Origin: Oceanisphaera avium
GTDB lineage: Bacteria; Pseudomonadota; Gammaproteobacteria; Enterobacterales; Aeromonadaceae
Assembly: GCF_002157875.1 (NCBI RefSeq)
Contig: NZ_CP021376.1
Span: forward strand, 2,374,501 to 2,438,500
Length of the DNA: 64,000 nucleotides
Direction of reading: 5' to 3'
The first letter of the stretch is position 1. Each line of letters opens with the position of its first letter. The notes below the pieces were generated by a model that had not been told where the DNA came from, did no database searches, and saw nothing but the letters and a program-made list of their open reading frames with translations. This document shows positions 18,143 to 27,212 of the stretch, in pieces. The position numbers and the translations under genes were made by a program.

Positions 18143-19012
18143 TTACTGGCGGCAAATTTCGTTGCAGGCGCTGATTAAGCGCTCGGCGAGTATTTTGCTG
18201 TGCGCCGAGAGTTTATCTTGGGCGTGCAGGGTGAGTTCAAGATCCGGTACCGGCGGTAGGCCGTCTTGCTTGGTTAAGATACGATGTTCGGCGGTCACTA
18301 AGCGCCGTGGTAATAATGAAATACCAAAGCCGGCTTCTACTGCACAACATACGCCGGACAAACTGGTGCTGACATAAGCTAAGCGCCAGCTGCGGCCGAG
18401 GCGGTCGAAGGTGTGGGCCATTTCGCTACGGTATAAGCCGCCGATAGGAAAGGTGACTAGCGGGATCGGCTGGCTGTCGAGATTGTTACTGTGCAGGCTA
18501 TCTATCCAGCACAAAGGCTCGGGCCAGCTAACAAGACCGGGCACGCTGCCTTGGCGTTGCTTTACTAATGCAAGATCCATATCGCCGCGCTGAAACTCCC
18601 GCCAAATATCGCTACATAAGCCGCTTTTTACTTCTAGGCGAATGCCTGGGTATTCATTAGAAAAGGCGGCCAGGGTGGGCATAATGGCGTGAGTGGCAAA
18701 GTCTTCGGGCACGCCTAAGCGAATTTTTTGCTGCTCGGCGCTGACGCTAGTTTGCGCCACCGCTTCATTCATCATCTGTAAAATACGCCGTGCATAGCTC
18801 AGCACGCGCTCGCCCTCAAGAGTGGGGGTAATATAGCGGCCTTTGCGGTGCAATAATTCACAGCCAAATTGGGCTTCAAGTTTGCGCACCTGTTGGCTAA
18901 CTGTAGATTGAGTAAGATGAGTGCTTTCGGCGGCGCGGGTAAAACTGCCGGTGTCGGCCACCGCAATAAAGCTGCGCAGTAAAATGGGATCTAAGGTGAT
19001 GTTTAAGTTCAT
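18143..19012 (-). CDS. LysR-family transcriptional regulator
   Basis: The 289-residue protein has the LysR winged helix-turn-helix at about 8-66 (LLRSFIAVADTGSFTRAAE, then LTQSTVSQQVRKLEAQFGCELLHR in order) and a periplasmic-binding-like effector domain from about 90. It is divergent from allE across 390 bases, so it may control allE, but no effector can be read from the sequence. An inverted repeat of LysR type lies in the shared region at 19250-19266. Confidence 0.9.
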   Translation of the reverse strand: MNLNITLDPILLRSFIAVADTGSFTRAAESTHLTQSTVSQQVRKLEAQFGCELLHRKGRYITPTLEGERVLSYARRILQMMNEAVAQTSVSAEQQKIRLGVPEDFATHAIMPTLAAFSNEYPGIRLEVKSGLCSDIWREFQRGDMDLALVKQRQGSVPGLVSWPEPLCWIDSLHSNNLDSQPIPLVTFPIGGLYRSEMAHTFDRLGRSWRLAYVSTSLSGVCCAVEAGFGISLLPRRLVTAEHRILTKQDGLPPVPDLELTLHAQDKLSAHSKILAERLISACNEICRQ

Positions 19013-19249
19013 GGTTATCTCTGAATGCGCTAAAGGTAATGTTGAATGTTTAATTTTGAGTGTTGAATTAAGCCGGAAAGATCAAAGTCTTAAAGACTTA
19101 TTTGCAACGAAACCCGCTAAGCCCCCGAAAAAAATAAGCATAAGTGTTAAAAAGAGGCTTTGATGTAAGAGCGAGCCTTTCCGCTATCGCCACTCAGCAC
19201 TGTGTTTTGTCGTCCTCTTCACGTCTTACCTCGCACACGTCACAATTAG

Positions 19250-19266
19250 TAGTGGTTTAGCCACTA
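19250..19266. promoter_or_regulatory. Inverted repeat in the lysR-allE intergenic region
   Basis: TAGTGG at 19250-19255 and CCACTA at 19261-19266 form a perfect dyad with a 5-base spacer, the size and symmetry of a LysR-type site. It lies 137 bases before the allE start and upstream of a TATACAAT -10-like element at about 19309-19316. The rest of the 390-base gap shows no gene. Confidence 0.4.
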
Positions 19267-19402
19267 GTGCTCATTAAATTATTTAATTTATCAATCACGA
19301 TGCTTTGTTATACAATAGCCCCGTTAACATTCTAATAGCTATGCCAAGCGGCGTGGCTTTTGTCGGCAAGCAGCCGGCCCTCTCGTATTAAAGGACAGTA
19401 TC

Positions 19403-20248
19403 ATGGCCCGTAATACCTATTATGCCCCTAAGGGTGGTTTACCACCTCAGACTCAGCTGATCCACGATCGCGCTGTGTTTACCGAAGCCTATGCCGTTAT
19501 TCCTAAAGGTGTAATGAGCGACATCGTAACTAGTTTCCTGCCTTTTTGGGATGAAACTCGTCTGTGGGTTATCGCACGTCCGTTAAGCGGCTTCGCTGAA
19601 ACCTTCTCTCACTACATCATGGAAGTTTCTCCAAAAGGTGGTAGTGATAAGCCTGAGCTGGACAAGGGCGCCGAAGGCGTATTGTTCATCGTTGAAGGTG
19701 AAATGACGCTGACGTTGGAAGGCAAAGAGCACCACATGGAATTAGGCGGTTACGCTTACTTGCCAGCTGGCGCTAACTGGAGCCTGCGCAATAACAGCAG
19801 CGAGCCAGTACGTTTCCATTGGTTGCGTAAAGCGTACGAATTTGTTGATGGTATTGATGTACCAGAAGCTTTTGTAACGAACGAAAATGACATTGCGCCT
19901 ACGCCAATGCCAGACACCAACGATGCATGGGCGACCACTCGTTTCACCGATCCAACGGATCTGCGTCACGACATGCACGTCAACATTGTTACTTTCCAGC
20001 CAGGCGGCGTTATTCCATTCGACGAAACTCACGTGATGGAACACGGCCTGTATGTATTGGAAGGTAAAGCGGTTTACCACCTGAACCAAGACTGGGTTGA
20101 AGTAGAAGCCGGCGACTACATGTGGTTGCGCGCCTTCTGCCCACAAGCTTGCTACGCGTCAGGCCCAACTCGCTTCCGTTACTTGCTGTACAAAGACGTT
20201 AACCGCCACATGGTGTTAAACTCTTCTCCTGCTTATCGCGGTCGCTAG
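19403..20248 (+). CDS. allE: (S)-ureidoglycine aminohydrolase
   Basis: This 281-residue bicupin belongs to the AllE/YlbA family. The C-terminal cupin keeps the manganese ligands seen in E. coli AllE: E208, H210 and H214 in ETHVMEH, and Q248 in CPQAC. The enzyme releases ammonia from (S)-ureidoglycine to give (S)-ureidoglycolate in allantoin breakdown. No allantoinase, allantoate amidohydrolase or ureidoglycolate genes are nearby, so the gene is isolated here. Codon use looks more biased (CTG, CGT, AAC) than in neighbouring genes, which suggests high expression or a different history. Confidence 0.9.
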   Translation: MARNTYYAPKGGLPPQTQLIHDRAVFTEAYAVIPKGVMSDIVTSFLPFWDETRLWVIARPLSGFAETFSHYIMEVSPKGGSDKPELDKGAEGVLFIVEGEMTLTLEGKEHHMELGGYAYLPAGANWSLRNNSSEPVRFHWLRKAYEFVDGIDVPEAFVTNENDIAPTPMPDTNDAWATTRFTDPTDLRHDMHVNIVTFQPGGVIPFDETHVMEHGLYVLEGKAVYHLNQDWVEVEAGDYMWLRAFCPQACYASGPTRFRYLLYKDVNRHMVLNSSPAYRGR

Positions 20249-20277
20249 ACTGTAAGTAAGTTGCAGTAAGTAATAGT

Positions 20278-20307
20278 AAAAAGGCAGCCCACGGGCTGCT
20301 TTTTTAT
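20278..20307 (+). terminator. Rho-independent terminator after allE
   Basis: GCAGCC at 20284-20289 pairs with GGCTGC at 20294-20299 around a CACG loop, flanked by A and T runs. It can also serve the convergent azoR gene. Confidence 0.85.
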
Positions 20308-20323
20308 TTGCCCTTCATTGAAA

Positions 20324-20926
20324 CTAGGCATCTAATGCATTAGCTAAGTCTTGCTCGGCTTGGGCAAAACCTTGTGCTGCGGCTTCTTCGCCCATATTAA
20401 GGCCTTCCGCGTAAATGAAGTGTTGCTCAGTAATGCCGATAAAGTTTAATACCGAGCTTAAATAAGGGGTTTGGCTGTCGCCTTTGGTATTACGATAAAT
20501 GCCGCCTCTAGCAAAACCCACATAGGCTTTCTTGCCCTCTAGTAAGCCTTTAGGACCTTGCTCGGTGTAATAAAAGGTAACGCCGTTTTGTGCAATGCTA
20601 TCAATCCAGTTTTTTAACTGCACCGATACCCCAAAGTTATACATAGGCACGCCCAGTACTAAAATATCACAGCCTTTTAGTGAGCTAACTAATGATAAGC
20701 TTTCTGCTACTCGAGCTTGCTGCTGGGCGCTACGTTGTTCGGGCGGGCTGAACAAGGCATTAATGCCGGCATTATCCAACATGGGGGCGGGGTGAGTGGC
20801 AAGATTAAGTACCTCAACTGCTGCGTTTGGGTGTTGTTCTAACAAGCGCTCCACAATGCGATTCGCAACTTTAGTGGAGTTGGCGCCTGTCGTGCGCGCG
20901 CTAGCATTCACTTGTAGTATCTTCAT
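20324..20926 (-). CDS. azoR: FMN-dependent NADH-azoreductase
   Basis: This 200-residue flavodoxin-like protein has the phosphate-binding start ILQVNASAR, the [16 protein letters not shown] motif near 96-111 and GGIYRNT near 140, in the AzoR order. It reduces azo dyes and quinones with NADH in two-electron steps and is usually considered a quinone-detoxifying enzyme. It is a single gene on the minus strand, upstream of no obvious partner. Confidence 0.93.
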   Translation of the reverse strand: MKILQVNASARTTGANSTKVANRIVERLLEQHPNAAVEVLNLATHPAPMLDNAGINALFSPPEQRSAQQQARVAESLSLVSSLKGCDILVLGVPMYNFGVSVQLKNWIDSIAQNGVTFYYTEQGPKGLLEGKKAYVGFARGGIYRNTKGDSQTPYLSSVLNFIGITEQHFIYAEGLNMGEEAAAQGFAQAEQDLANALDA

Positions 20927-20998
20927 AACTTGTCCTTGGGTGTTAACTAACTTAATAGCTTAATAATGAGCGGGGGAGTTAAGGCGTTTTATTGTTAC

Positions 20999-21673
20999 TT
21001 ATCCTAATAATAAGCGCTGTAGTTGCTGCAATGAGTTCACTTCATAATGCGGGCGAATACCTTGCGGTGTGCTGCGCCCCGTACTATTTAACCAGCAAGT
21101 ATCAATACCGGCATTTAAGCCCCCTAAAATATCAGAATGGGGATTATCGCCCACCATTAAAATTTGTTCTTTGGGTGGGTGGCCCATTAAAGCAAACGCA
21201 TGTTCAAAAATGCCGGCCGCAGGTTTAGCAATCCCCACTTGTTCCGAAATTACTAAGGTATCAAAGGCTTGTTGCCAACCGGCTTTGGCTAAGCGGGTGT
21301 GCTGCATGGCGCTAAAACCATTAGTGATAATACCAAGCTTAGCTTTGCCTTGCAGTGCTGAGATAAGCTCAGGCGCGCCCGACAAGGGAGGCGATACTTC
21401 AGCCATGGCGGCCAAGTAATCACGGTTTAGGGTGTCGGTGCTTACTTGTAAACGCTCGGCCCAGTTGGCAAAACGCAAGTGCTGCAGTTGCGCCGCACTA
21501 ATGGCGCCATTTTGATAATCCACCCACAGCGGCGCGCTTAGGGTGTGGTATTGGCGATAGTCTTCTGCGGTAAAATCTATGCCAAAGGAGGCAAATAACA
21601 CCTTTAAGCCAGCAAAAGCGTCGAAATGAAATAAGGTTTCGTCCGCATCAAATAAGATCCAAGAATAGCGCAT
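20999..21673 (-). CDS. yjjG: HAD-family nucleotidase YjjG
   Basis: The 224-residue haloacid dehalogenase-like phosphatase has motif I FDADETLF (nucleophile Asp9), motif II ITNGF, the motif III lysine in IAKP and motif IV VGDNPHSDI. PLWVDYQNGAISAAQLQH and the region around CWLN correspond closely to E. coli YjjG, which dephosphorylates UMP, dUMP, dTMP and non-canonical pyrimidine nucleotides. A single gene; the LysE-type gene is divergent. Confidence 0.93.
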   Translation of the reverse strand: MRYSWILFDADETLFHFDAFAGLKVLFASFGIDFTAEDYRQYHTLSAPLWVDYQNGAISAAQLQHLRFANWAERLQVSTDTLNRDYLAAMAEVSPPLSGAPELISALQGKAKLGIITNGFSAMQHTRLAKAGWQQAFDTLVISEQVGIAKPAAGIFEHAFALMGHPPKEQILMVGDNPHSDILGGLNAGIDTCWLNSTGRSTPQGIRPHYEVNSLQQLQRLLLG

Positions 21674-21903
21674 GGTGGTGACTCCACATGGTTAACGATT
21701 TTTTAGCGGATCGCCGTCTAAAAGCCGATATAAAAATGAGTGTTTTGCGTCAACGACTGAGTAACTGTCCATTTTTTGCGATGGTTGCCGAGGTTTATGC
21801 TAACAAAACCTTAAGCTTAGCCACATTTTATCTTACAGTAAGCGCCCTGACTAATTCGTGGGGTGGTTAACGGTTTAGCCATTCTCTTTATAAGGTCTTT
21901 TTA

Positions 21904-22509
21904 ATGGAATTTTCTAGCTGGCTAGCCTTAGTCGCTATTTGCGTGGTCGGTGCCATTAGCCCCGGGCCCAGTTTAGCGGTGGTGATGCGTAACACACTGG
22001 CCGGAGGGCGCGCTTATGGCGTGCGTACCGCCATCGGTCACGGTAGCGGGGTTGGATTATATGCCTTGTTAACGGCGCTAGGCTTAGCCTTGGTGATTGC
22101 GAATAATCCAGTCGTATTTAATGGCATTCGCTATGGTGGTGCGGCTTTTTTAGCTTGGCTAGGCATTAAAGCGCTCTTGGCTAAACCTAAGGCCATAGAG
22201 CAGAGTAAGACGCAACAAATGGTTAAGCACCGCGGTGCTTTTGAAGGCTTTATGGTGGCGTTTTTAAATCCACAGTTAGCGATTTTTTTTGTGGCGCTAT
22301 TTAGTCAGTTTGTTAATGCCAATACCAGCTGGCAGCAAAGCCTAGTGATGATGGTTACCGCCGGTGGCATAGATGGCGCTTGGTATGTACTGGTGGCGTT
22401 GGTGTTATCTCGGGGGCCTGTGCTGGCGTGGCTAAATGCCAAATCACTATGGTTAGATAGACTAAGTGCAGTGGTGTTATTAGCACTGGCATTCACTGTG
22501 ATGCTATAA
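21904..22509 (+). CDS. LysE/RhtB-family amino acid exporter
   Basis: The 201-residue inner-membrane protein has about six hydrophobic segments and the family signature GAISPGPSLAVVMRNTLAGGR near 17-37. NPQLAIFFVALFSQF begins the fourth segment. RhtB-type proteins export neutral amino acids or homoserine lactones; the substrate is not predictable. The 266-base gap downstream has a weak hairpin (GGGCACG/CGTGCCC at 22594 and 22661) and no clear gene. Confidence 0.88.
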   Translation: MEFSSWLALVAICVVGAISPGPSLAVVMRNTLAGGRAYGVRTAIGHGSGVGLYALLTALGLALVIANNPVVFNGIRYGGAAFLAWLGIKALLAKPKAIEQSKTQQMVKHRGAFEGFMVAFLNPQLAIFFVALFSQFVNANTSWQQSLVMMVTAGGIDGAWYVLVALVLSRGPVLAWLNAKSLWLDRLSAVVLLALAFTVML

Positions 22510-22775
22510 AGCGCGGTTAATGGTGGCGGTACCCGGGGTTTTAGTAGGCAGCGCAGGCATTAATGGTTTTTATAAAGAGGAAATAAAGTGGCTGGGCACG
22601 GCGCCTATTTATGCAGTCTAGTATTCCCCTAATTGCGCCACTTAGACGCGGGATCAAGGTCGTGCCCGAGCGGTTACTAATACTCAATCGTTAATCGCTT
22701 TGTTAAGGCTCCACTTTATCTTCTTTCTTTGAGCCAAACAGTGATGTCGCTGTGTTCGTCATTAATATGAATGAG

Positions 22776-23162
22776 TTAGTGTTTTGAGTGTAGGCCTATG
22801 GTATTGCCTTCACTGTCGGTAATGAGTGCCGCATAGCCGTAGCGGCCAATGGCATATTTTTCTTTTAATACTCGCCCGCCATAGGCATCCACTTTCGCCA
22901 AGACAGTGTCACAGTCAGGGCAGCTAAAATAAATAAGAATGTTAGCGCCACCGTCACCTATTTCATCGCCCACTCTTTTAACAAGTGCGCCGCCTGCCCC
23001 GTGATCCGAGGCGGTACTTGGAAAAACCCACATGTGCGCTTCGGCACTTGTGTCATTACCTTGTGGCTCAAGCTTAATATCTAATAAGCCTTCATAAAAA
23101 GCATGAGCGCGAGCCATGTCATTGACAAAAATTTCAAACCAGGTGATAGGATTGTGTTGCAT
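22776..23162 (-). CDS. VOC-superfamily (glyoxalase-like) protein
   Basis: This is a 128-residue single vicinal-oxygen-chelate domain: ITWFEIFVNDMARAHAFYEGLL at the N-terminus, a central DKCD-like FSCPDCDTVLAKVDAYGG, and the C-terminal YGYAALITDSEGNTIGLHS. Members act as lyases, dioxygenases or resistance proteins; the substrate is unknown. The frame opens at 23177, but GAGGAG lies within that stretch and serves the ATG at 23162. Confidence 0.85.
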   Translation of the reverse strand: MQHNPITWFEIFVNDMARAHAFYEGLLDIKLEPQGNDTSAEAHMWVFPSTASDHGAGGALVKRVGDEIGDGGANILIYFSCPDCDTVLAKVDAYGGRVLKEKYAIGRYGYAALITDSEGNTIGLHSKH

Positions 23163-23255
23163 AAAAGAACTCCTCATCTTGTCAGCTCAATAGAAACTTT
23201 GCTTAGTTACTAATTGTAGCTGGCTGAGAGTGATGTCAAGTGCAGTGTACGCCCA

Positions 23256-23286
23256 TAAAAAACGCCTAAGCAAAATGCTTAGGCGT
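23256..23286 (-). terminator. Rho-independent terminator after the BCCT gene
   Basis: An 11-base perfect stem (23262-23272 with 23276-23286) around a 3-base loop, with a T run on the minus strand. It lies 28 bases past the BCCT transporter stop. Confidence 0.92.
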
Positions 23287-23314
23287 GAGAGTTTTTAGCT
23301 GTTAACGGTAGCGC

Positions 23315-24931
23315 TTATTTATGTTTATTACGTCTTGGTACCAAGATGGGCACTCTGGGCTCTTCATGCAAGGTAGGCTGCTCAAGCTCATCATTATGGC
23401 GCTCTTTATGGGGCACAATACCTTGTTCATAGGCCATTAAATGCGCCACCCTCGGCCCGGTCCACAGCACCGGCAACAGCAATAGCGACACGGGGGCTGC
23501 GGTGATCACAATAAAGGATTGTAAAGCCCCAATGCCACCTTCACCCATACGCAGCAAGACGGCCGCAACTAAGCCCATAGTCAGTGCCCAAAAGATGCGG
23601 TCGCGGGTGCGTGGCGTGTGGCTGCCACTAATGGCCATGGCAATGGCATAGGCCATAGAGTCACCGGTGGTGGCCACAAATACTACTGTGAGTACTAAAA
23701 ACGCCGGCACCATAAATTCGGCAAAGGGCATTTGCTGGGTAATCGCTAACAAGGCGGCGGGTAAGCCTCCCACTTCCAGAGGTGTTGAAATGACACCCGC
23801 GGTGGCTTCTTCATAAGAAATGCCCGCACCGCCCAAAGTAGCAAACCAAAAGTTGGTGACTAACGGCGCCATAATAGCGACAGCCACTACCAACTCGCGT
23901 AAGGTACGACCGCGCGAGATGCGGGCAATAAATAAGGCCATCATGGGGCCATAACCAATAAACCAGCCCCAGAAAAACAGTGTCCAAGAGCCCATCCATG
24001 CGTTGTCATGGCGGGTGAGTGCCATTGGCATAAAGTCTTGCAGATACAGACCCATGGCATTCATATAAGAGTCAATAATAAAGCCACCTGGGCCCAGTAC
24101 TAAGATCATAGCAATGAGGAGCAGCGCTAATACGACGTTAGCGCTAGAGAGCCATTGAATGCCTTTATCTATGCCGGTGGAGGCAGAAATGGTGTAAACC
24201 AAAACCAAGCCACCTAAAATCGCTAGCTGTAAGGCGTAGTTATTTTCCCAGCCTAATAACGACTCAAAGCTAAAGCCAAGTTGTGTAGCTAAAAAGCCAA
24301 TTGGACCAATAGTCCCGGCAGCAACGGCCACAATAGATACCACATCGGCCACAGTACCTAACCAATGGGTTTCTACTTTATTACCTAAAATAGGATAAAG
24401 CAGCAGGCGAGGGCGCATCGCCAAGCCTTTATGATAGTGGGCATAAACCACCACTAACGCCGATAAGGTGCCAAGAGCTGCCCAAGCCATAAAACCCCAA
24501 TGCATAAAGCTTTGCGCAAGGCCGGCAGAAATGGCCGATATACCAGAGGGCGCTTCAGAAAATACTGGGGGAGTGGTCAGATAATGGTACATAGGCTCAG
24601 CGGCAGACCAAAATACGCCACCGCCCGCTAATAAAGTACACATAATCACGGCTAGCCAGCCAAAGGTGGAGCTGTCTGGTGAAATATGGCCGCCTAAGCG
24701 AATATCACCATAGCGGGTAAAACCCAGCACTAAAGCAATCACTAAGTTGGCAAGCATCCATAATTGCCACATAGGACCAAAGACTTTAATCACCCAACTA
24801 AAGCTGGTATTAATCCAGTAGGTCATTTGTTCTAGGTCGAACAGGGCGAGGATAACAAAGAGTAAAAGGAAGCCGCCACTGAGCGTGGCTACTAGGCGTT
24901 TATCAAAGGTGCGGGGTTGGGATGAAATCAT
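23315..24931 (-). CDS. BCCT-family transporter (betaine/carnitine/choline type)
   Basis: The 538-residue protein has about twelve membrane segments. Family blocks are present: GGGVFWSAAEPMYHYL near 103-118, MHWGFMAWA near 143, AGTIGPIGFLATQLG near 200, and the segment-8 signature FFWGWFIGYGPMMALFIARISRGRT (read in pieces) near 320-345. The BetP-type WxxWW pattern is changed to WGWFIGYGP, so the substrate may not be glycine betaine. The C-terminal tail is charged (KERHNDELEQP, VPRRNKHK), as in osmosensing members. Its 5' region is shared with the divergent EEP gene. Confidence 0.9.
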   Translation of the reverse strand: MISSQPRTFDKRLVATLSGGFLLLFVILALFDLEQMTYWINTSFSWVIKVFGPMWQLWMLANLVIALVLGFTRYGDIRLGGHISPDSSTFGWLAVIMCTLLAGGGVFWSAAEPMYHYLTTPPVFSEAPSGISAISAGLAQSFMHWGFMAWAALGTLSALVVVYAHYHKGLAMRPRLLLYPILGNKVETHWLGTVADVVSIVAVAAGTIGPIGFLATQLGFSFESLLGWENNYALQLAILGGLVLVYTISASTGIDKGIQWLSSANVVLALLLIAMILVLGPGGFIIDSYMNAMGLYLQDFMPMALTRHDNAWMGSWTLFFWGWFIGYGPMMALFIARISRGRTLRELVVAVAIMAPLVTNFWFATLGGAGISYEEATAGVISTPLEVGGLPAALLAITQQMPFAEFMVPAFLVLTVVFVATTGDSMAYAIAMAISGSHTPRTRDRIFWALTMGLVAAVLLRMGEGGIGALQSFIVITAAPVSLLLLPVLWTGPRVAHLMAYEQGIVPHKERHNDELEQPTLHEEPRVPILVPRRNKHK

Positions 24932-25102
24932 GTGTTCACTTTATTTAATGCATGAACGCACCAAGTGTATAGAAATAGCACGAAAATGTGAAGTTGCTTG
25001 GCTTTTTAGAGGAAAATTGCGACGTTTAGCAAAAAGTGGACAAGAAGCGCGGCAGCGGCTTCTGATAAGATGAGACTACCTTCAACTTAAGCAGGATACT
25101 GT

Positions 25103-25837
25103 ATGTTACGCCCGCGAATTGCGCCGCACCAGTTAGTGCACCAAGGCCAACCCTTGGATGATAATGAGTTGGGGGTTATGTGCTGGAATACACAAAAGCT
25201 CACTATGAGTACCGAATTTCAGGTGTGCTTGAAAGCGTTATTAAAACAATTTCCTACTGCCTTATTGCTGCTCCAAGAAGCTAAGTTAAGTGTGCAACAA
25301 GGCTTGCCTTTAGACGGCTGGTCTTACGCGGTCTCGCCGAATATCCAAACGCAGTCTCATCTGTTTGGGGTGCTCACTGCCGGTCAATGTGCCTTTGATG
25401 ATATTACTACTGTGCTCAGCCAAGGCCGAGAGCTGACCTTTGCCACTCATAAAAGCCAAATAATTACCCTTCATCCCTTAAGTGGCGGCGATACCTTACT
25501 GGTGGCTAATATTCATGCCATTAACTTTGTACGCCATGGCCAGTTTCATCAAGAAATTGCGATTTTGCGCCAAGTCCTGCTTCAGCATAAAGGCCCATTG
25601 ATAGTGGCAGGTGATTTTAATGTGTGGAGCCGCTCAAGGCGACTATATCTAGCGCAGTTTTGCCGCGCTATGGGTTTAAAAAGAGCGGTAATGGAAGACT
25701 CGCAATTTATTAAGATGTATCGCAAGCAGCCGCTAGACTTTATTTTTTACCGAGAATTGAAATTGCACTCAGCGCTAGCGATTAATACTCCCACTGTCTC
25801 GGATCACAATCCCATTTATGCTCAATTTACGCGGTAA
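25103..25837 (+). CDS. Endonuclease/exonuclease/phosphatase family protein
   Basis: The 244-residue protein has all EEP-fold motifs: CWNTQK near 28, LLLQEAK with the metal-binding Glu near 58, NIHAINF near 136, GDFNVWS with Asp and Asn near 173, LDFIFYR near 217 and the catalytic SDHNPI near 235. It has no signal peptide. Members are nucleases or phosphatases with divergent substrates, and E. coli YafD is a related type. It converges with the broken ARH gene across an inverted repeat element. Confidence 0.85.
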   Translation: MLRPRIAPHQLVHQGQPLDDNELGVMCWNTQKLTMSTEFQVCLKALLKQFPTALLLLQEAKLSVQQGLPLDGWSYAVSPNIQTQSHLFGVLTAGQCAFDDITTVLSQGRELTFATHKSQIITLHPLSGGDTLLVANIHAINFVRHGQFHQEIAILRQVLLQHKGPLIVAGDFNVWSRSRRLYLAQFCRAMGLKRAVMEDSQFIKMYRKQPLDFIFYRELKLHSALAINTPTVSDHNPIYAQFTR

Positions 25838-25843
25838 CTGAAA

Positions 25844-25905
25844 GCGCTACGCCCTAGGTTAAAAAGACGACGTTCATTTTTAACCTATAGCGTACAGCGT
25901 AAGGC
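25844..25905. terminator. Convergent-junction inverted repeat, copy 2
   Basis: TAGGTTAAAAA at 25855-25865 is perfectly complementary to TTTTTAACCTA at 25877-25887. The arms continue imperfectly into GCGCTACGCC on the left and TAGCGTACAGCG on the right. The right arm ends in AAGGC and runs into the TTA that encodes the stop codon of the minus-strand gene. It is a likely bidirectional terminator and belongs to the same repeat family as 1588-1700 and 45408-45633. Confidence 0.7.
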
Positions 25906-27003
25906 TTAAAGTGTTATTTTATTTGACAGTTCAGCCACTTGCTTGGTCATGCTGACTAACTCTTCTCCATCGGCCAATCCATCGATAAAGCGCTGAGGTA
26001 TGGCGGATAAGCCTACTTGAGCGCCCACTAAGGCGCCCGTTAACATGGCGCGCGCCATATTATGGCCACCGCCATTAATGGCGTGTAATACCGCCGACTC
26101 AAAATCATCACTAAAGCGTGCCGCTAAATAATAACTGGCGGGTACTAACTGATAAATAGAGCAGGCCATGCCATAGACTTAGGATACGCGCCACGCAGGC
26201 TCAATGCGCGTTGCTGGATTGTCCGCCAGCTTGGCCATATAAGCCGGGGTCAGCAAAGCCTCGGCACAACTTAAATTAGTATCAGATAAGTCGTCTAAGT
26301 CGAGCGCTTGGTCGGCGCTAGTAGATGAAGGTAAGCAAAAGGGCAGCTCAGCGCAGTCTACTTGAGCTAATAATTTATCGGTTAATGTGGCATCTAGCGC
26401 GTGCCCTTCAATTAATAAACCCAACACGGCATTAAATACCAAGGTGTGAGTCAAGACCATTTCGTCATCTTGAGTTAATAAGGTGTTAGCACGTACAGCG
26501 GCACTTAATAATTTAGGCTGTCCCGCATAACACGCTGCAATCCCTAAGGTGCGCTCTAGCGCTTCGGTGTTGTCTGCAGATCCCGCACATTGTTCCCAGG
26601 GTAATTGCCGTTGGATGCGTTTATGCCAAGTCTCGCGAATAGATTGGCTGGTATAGCCGCCCGGACCTTGCTTAGGTGGGTTATTTAGGTTTGAAAAATC
26701 CAGTTGCGTAAATAAGTCTTGCTCTAAGCGCTGACAAAAATCCGCTTGTTTATAGCCGTTGTTGGCCAGCAAGGACGCTAGAGTTAGGCGTAAAATAATG
26801 CCAGATTGTGATAGCTCACCGGCTGTTAACTCTGCATGATAATGACCTGCTTTAGGCAAAGTATAATCGCTTATCCAGCCGCTATATTCGCGCTTTAGCT
26901 CATCAAGGTCGTAATACCAGTGGGGTCCTACTCCTAGGGCATCTCCAATAAAGGCTCCCATAATGGCCCCTGCTATACGATCGTTTTTAGTTAATAAAGT
27001 CAT
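25906..27003 (-). pseudogene. ADP-ribosylglycohydrolase family gene interrupted by an in-frame TAA
   Basis: Two pieces in the same reading frame are separated only by TAA at 26179-26181. The N-terminal part, from ATG 27003, has IAGAIMGAFIGDALGVGPHW and the ARH helical core. The C-terminal part has YYLAARFSDDFESAVLHAINGGG and MARAMLTGALVGA, the usual end of the family. Changing TAA to CAA would restore one continuous protein of about 365 residues (..WRVS-Q-VYGM..). The C-terminal metal-binding Asp pair of active DraG/ARH3 enzymes (GGDTDT-type) is replaced by GGGHNMAR, so even the intact form may not be a classical hydrolase. Confidence 0.8.
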
Positions 27004-27212
27004 GATCCGCCTCAATATTATTTTAATAACAGGGATTATAGTGCGTCGCCTCACACTCTAATTTTTTTAATAAGTCTTTAGCTAAAGTCTTAAATAATAG
27101 GGCCGATAGACTGCGAGGACTCTAAAACTGTATGTCATTGATGAGCTCGCCTAATCGCTTTGTTACCGCGCTTTCAAGACCTAATATCCCGTTACTTGCA
27201 TGTTAAGGATAG

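Noticed and set aside
22520..22621. 33-codon frame MVAVPGVLVGSAGING and onward after the LysE-type gene
   Set aside because: It reads like a protein but has no ribosome site and ends abruptly. It is too short to judge and may be a gene remnant.
22594..22667. Riboswitch-like structure after the LysE-type gene
   Set aside because: Only one 7-base pairing (GGGCACG/CGTGCCC) is evident, with a 60-base loop and no known conserved core.
25906..27003. Programmed readthrough or selenocysteine at the ARH stop codon
   Set aside because: The codon is TAA, which is not used for selenocysteine, and no stimulating structure is apparent; a simple nonsense mutation is the easier explanation.
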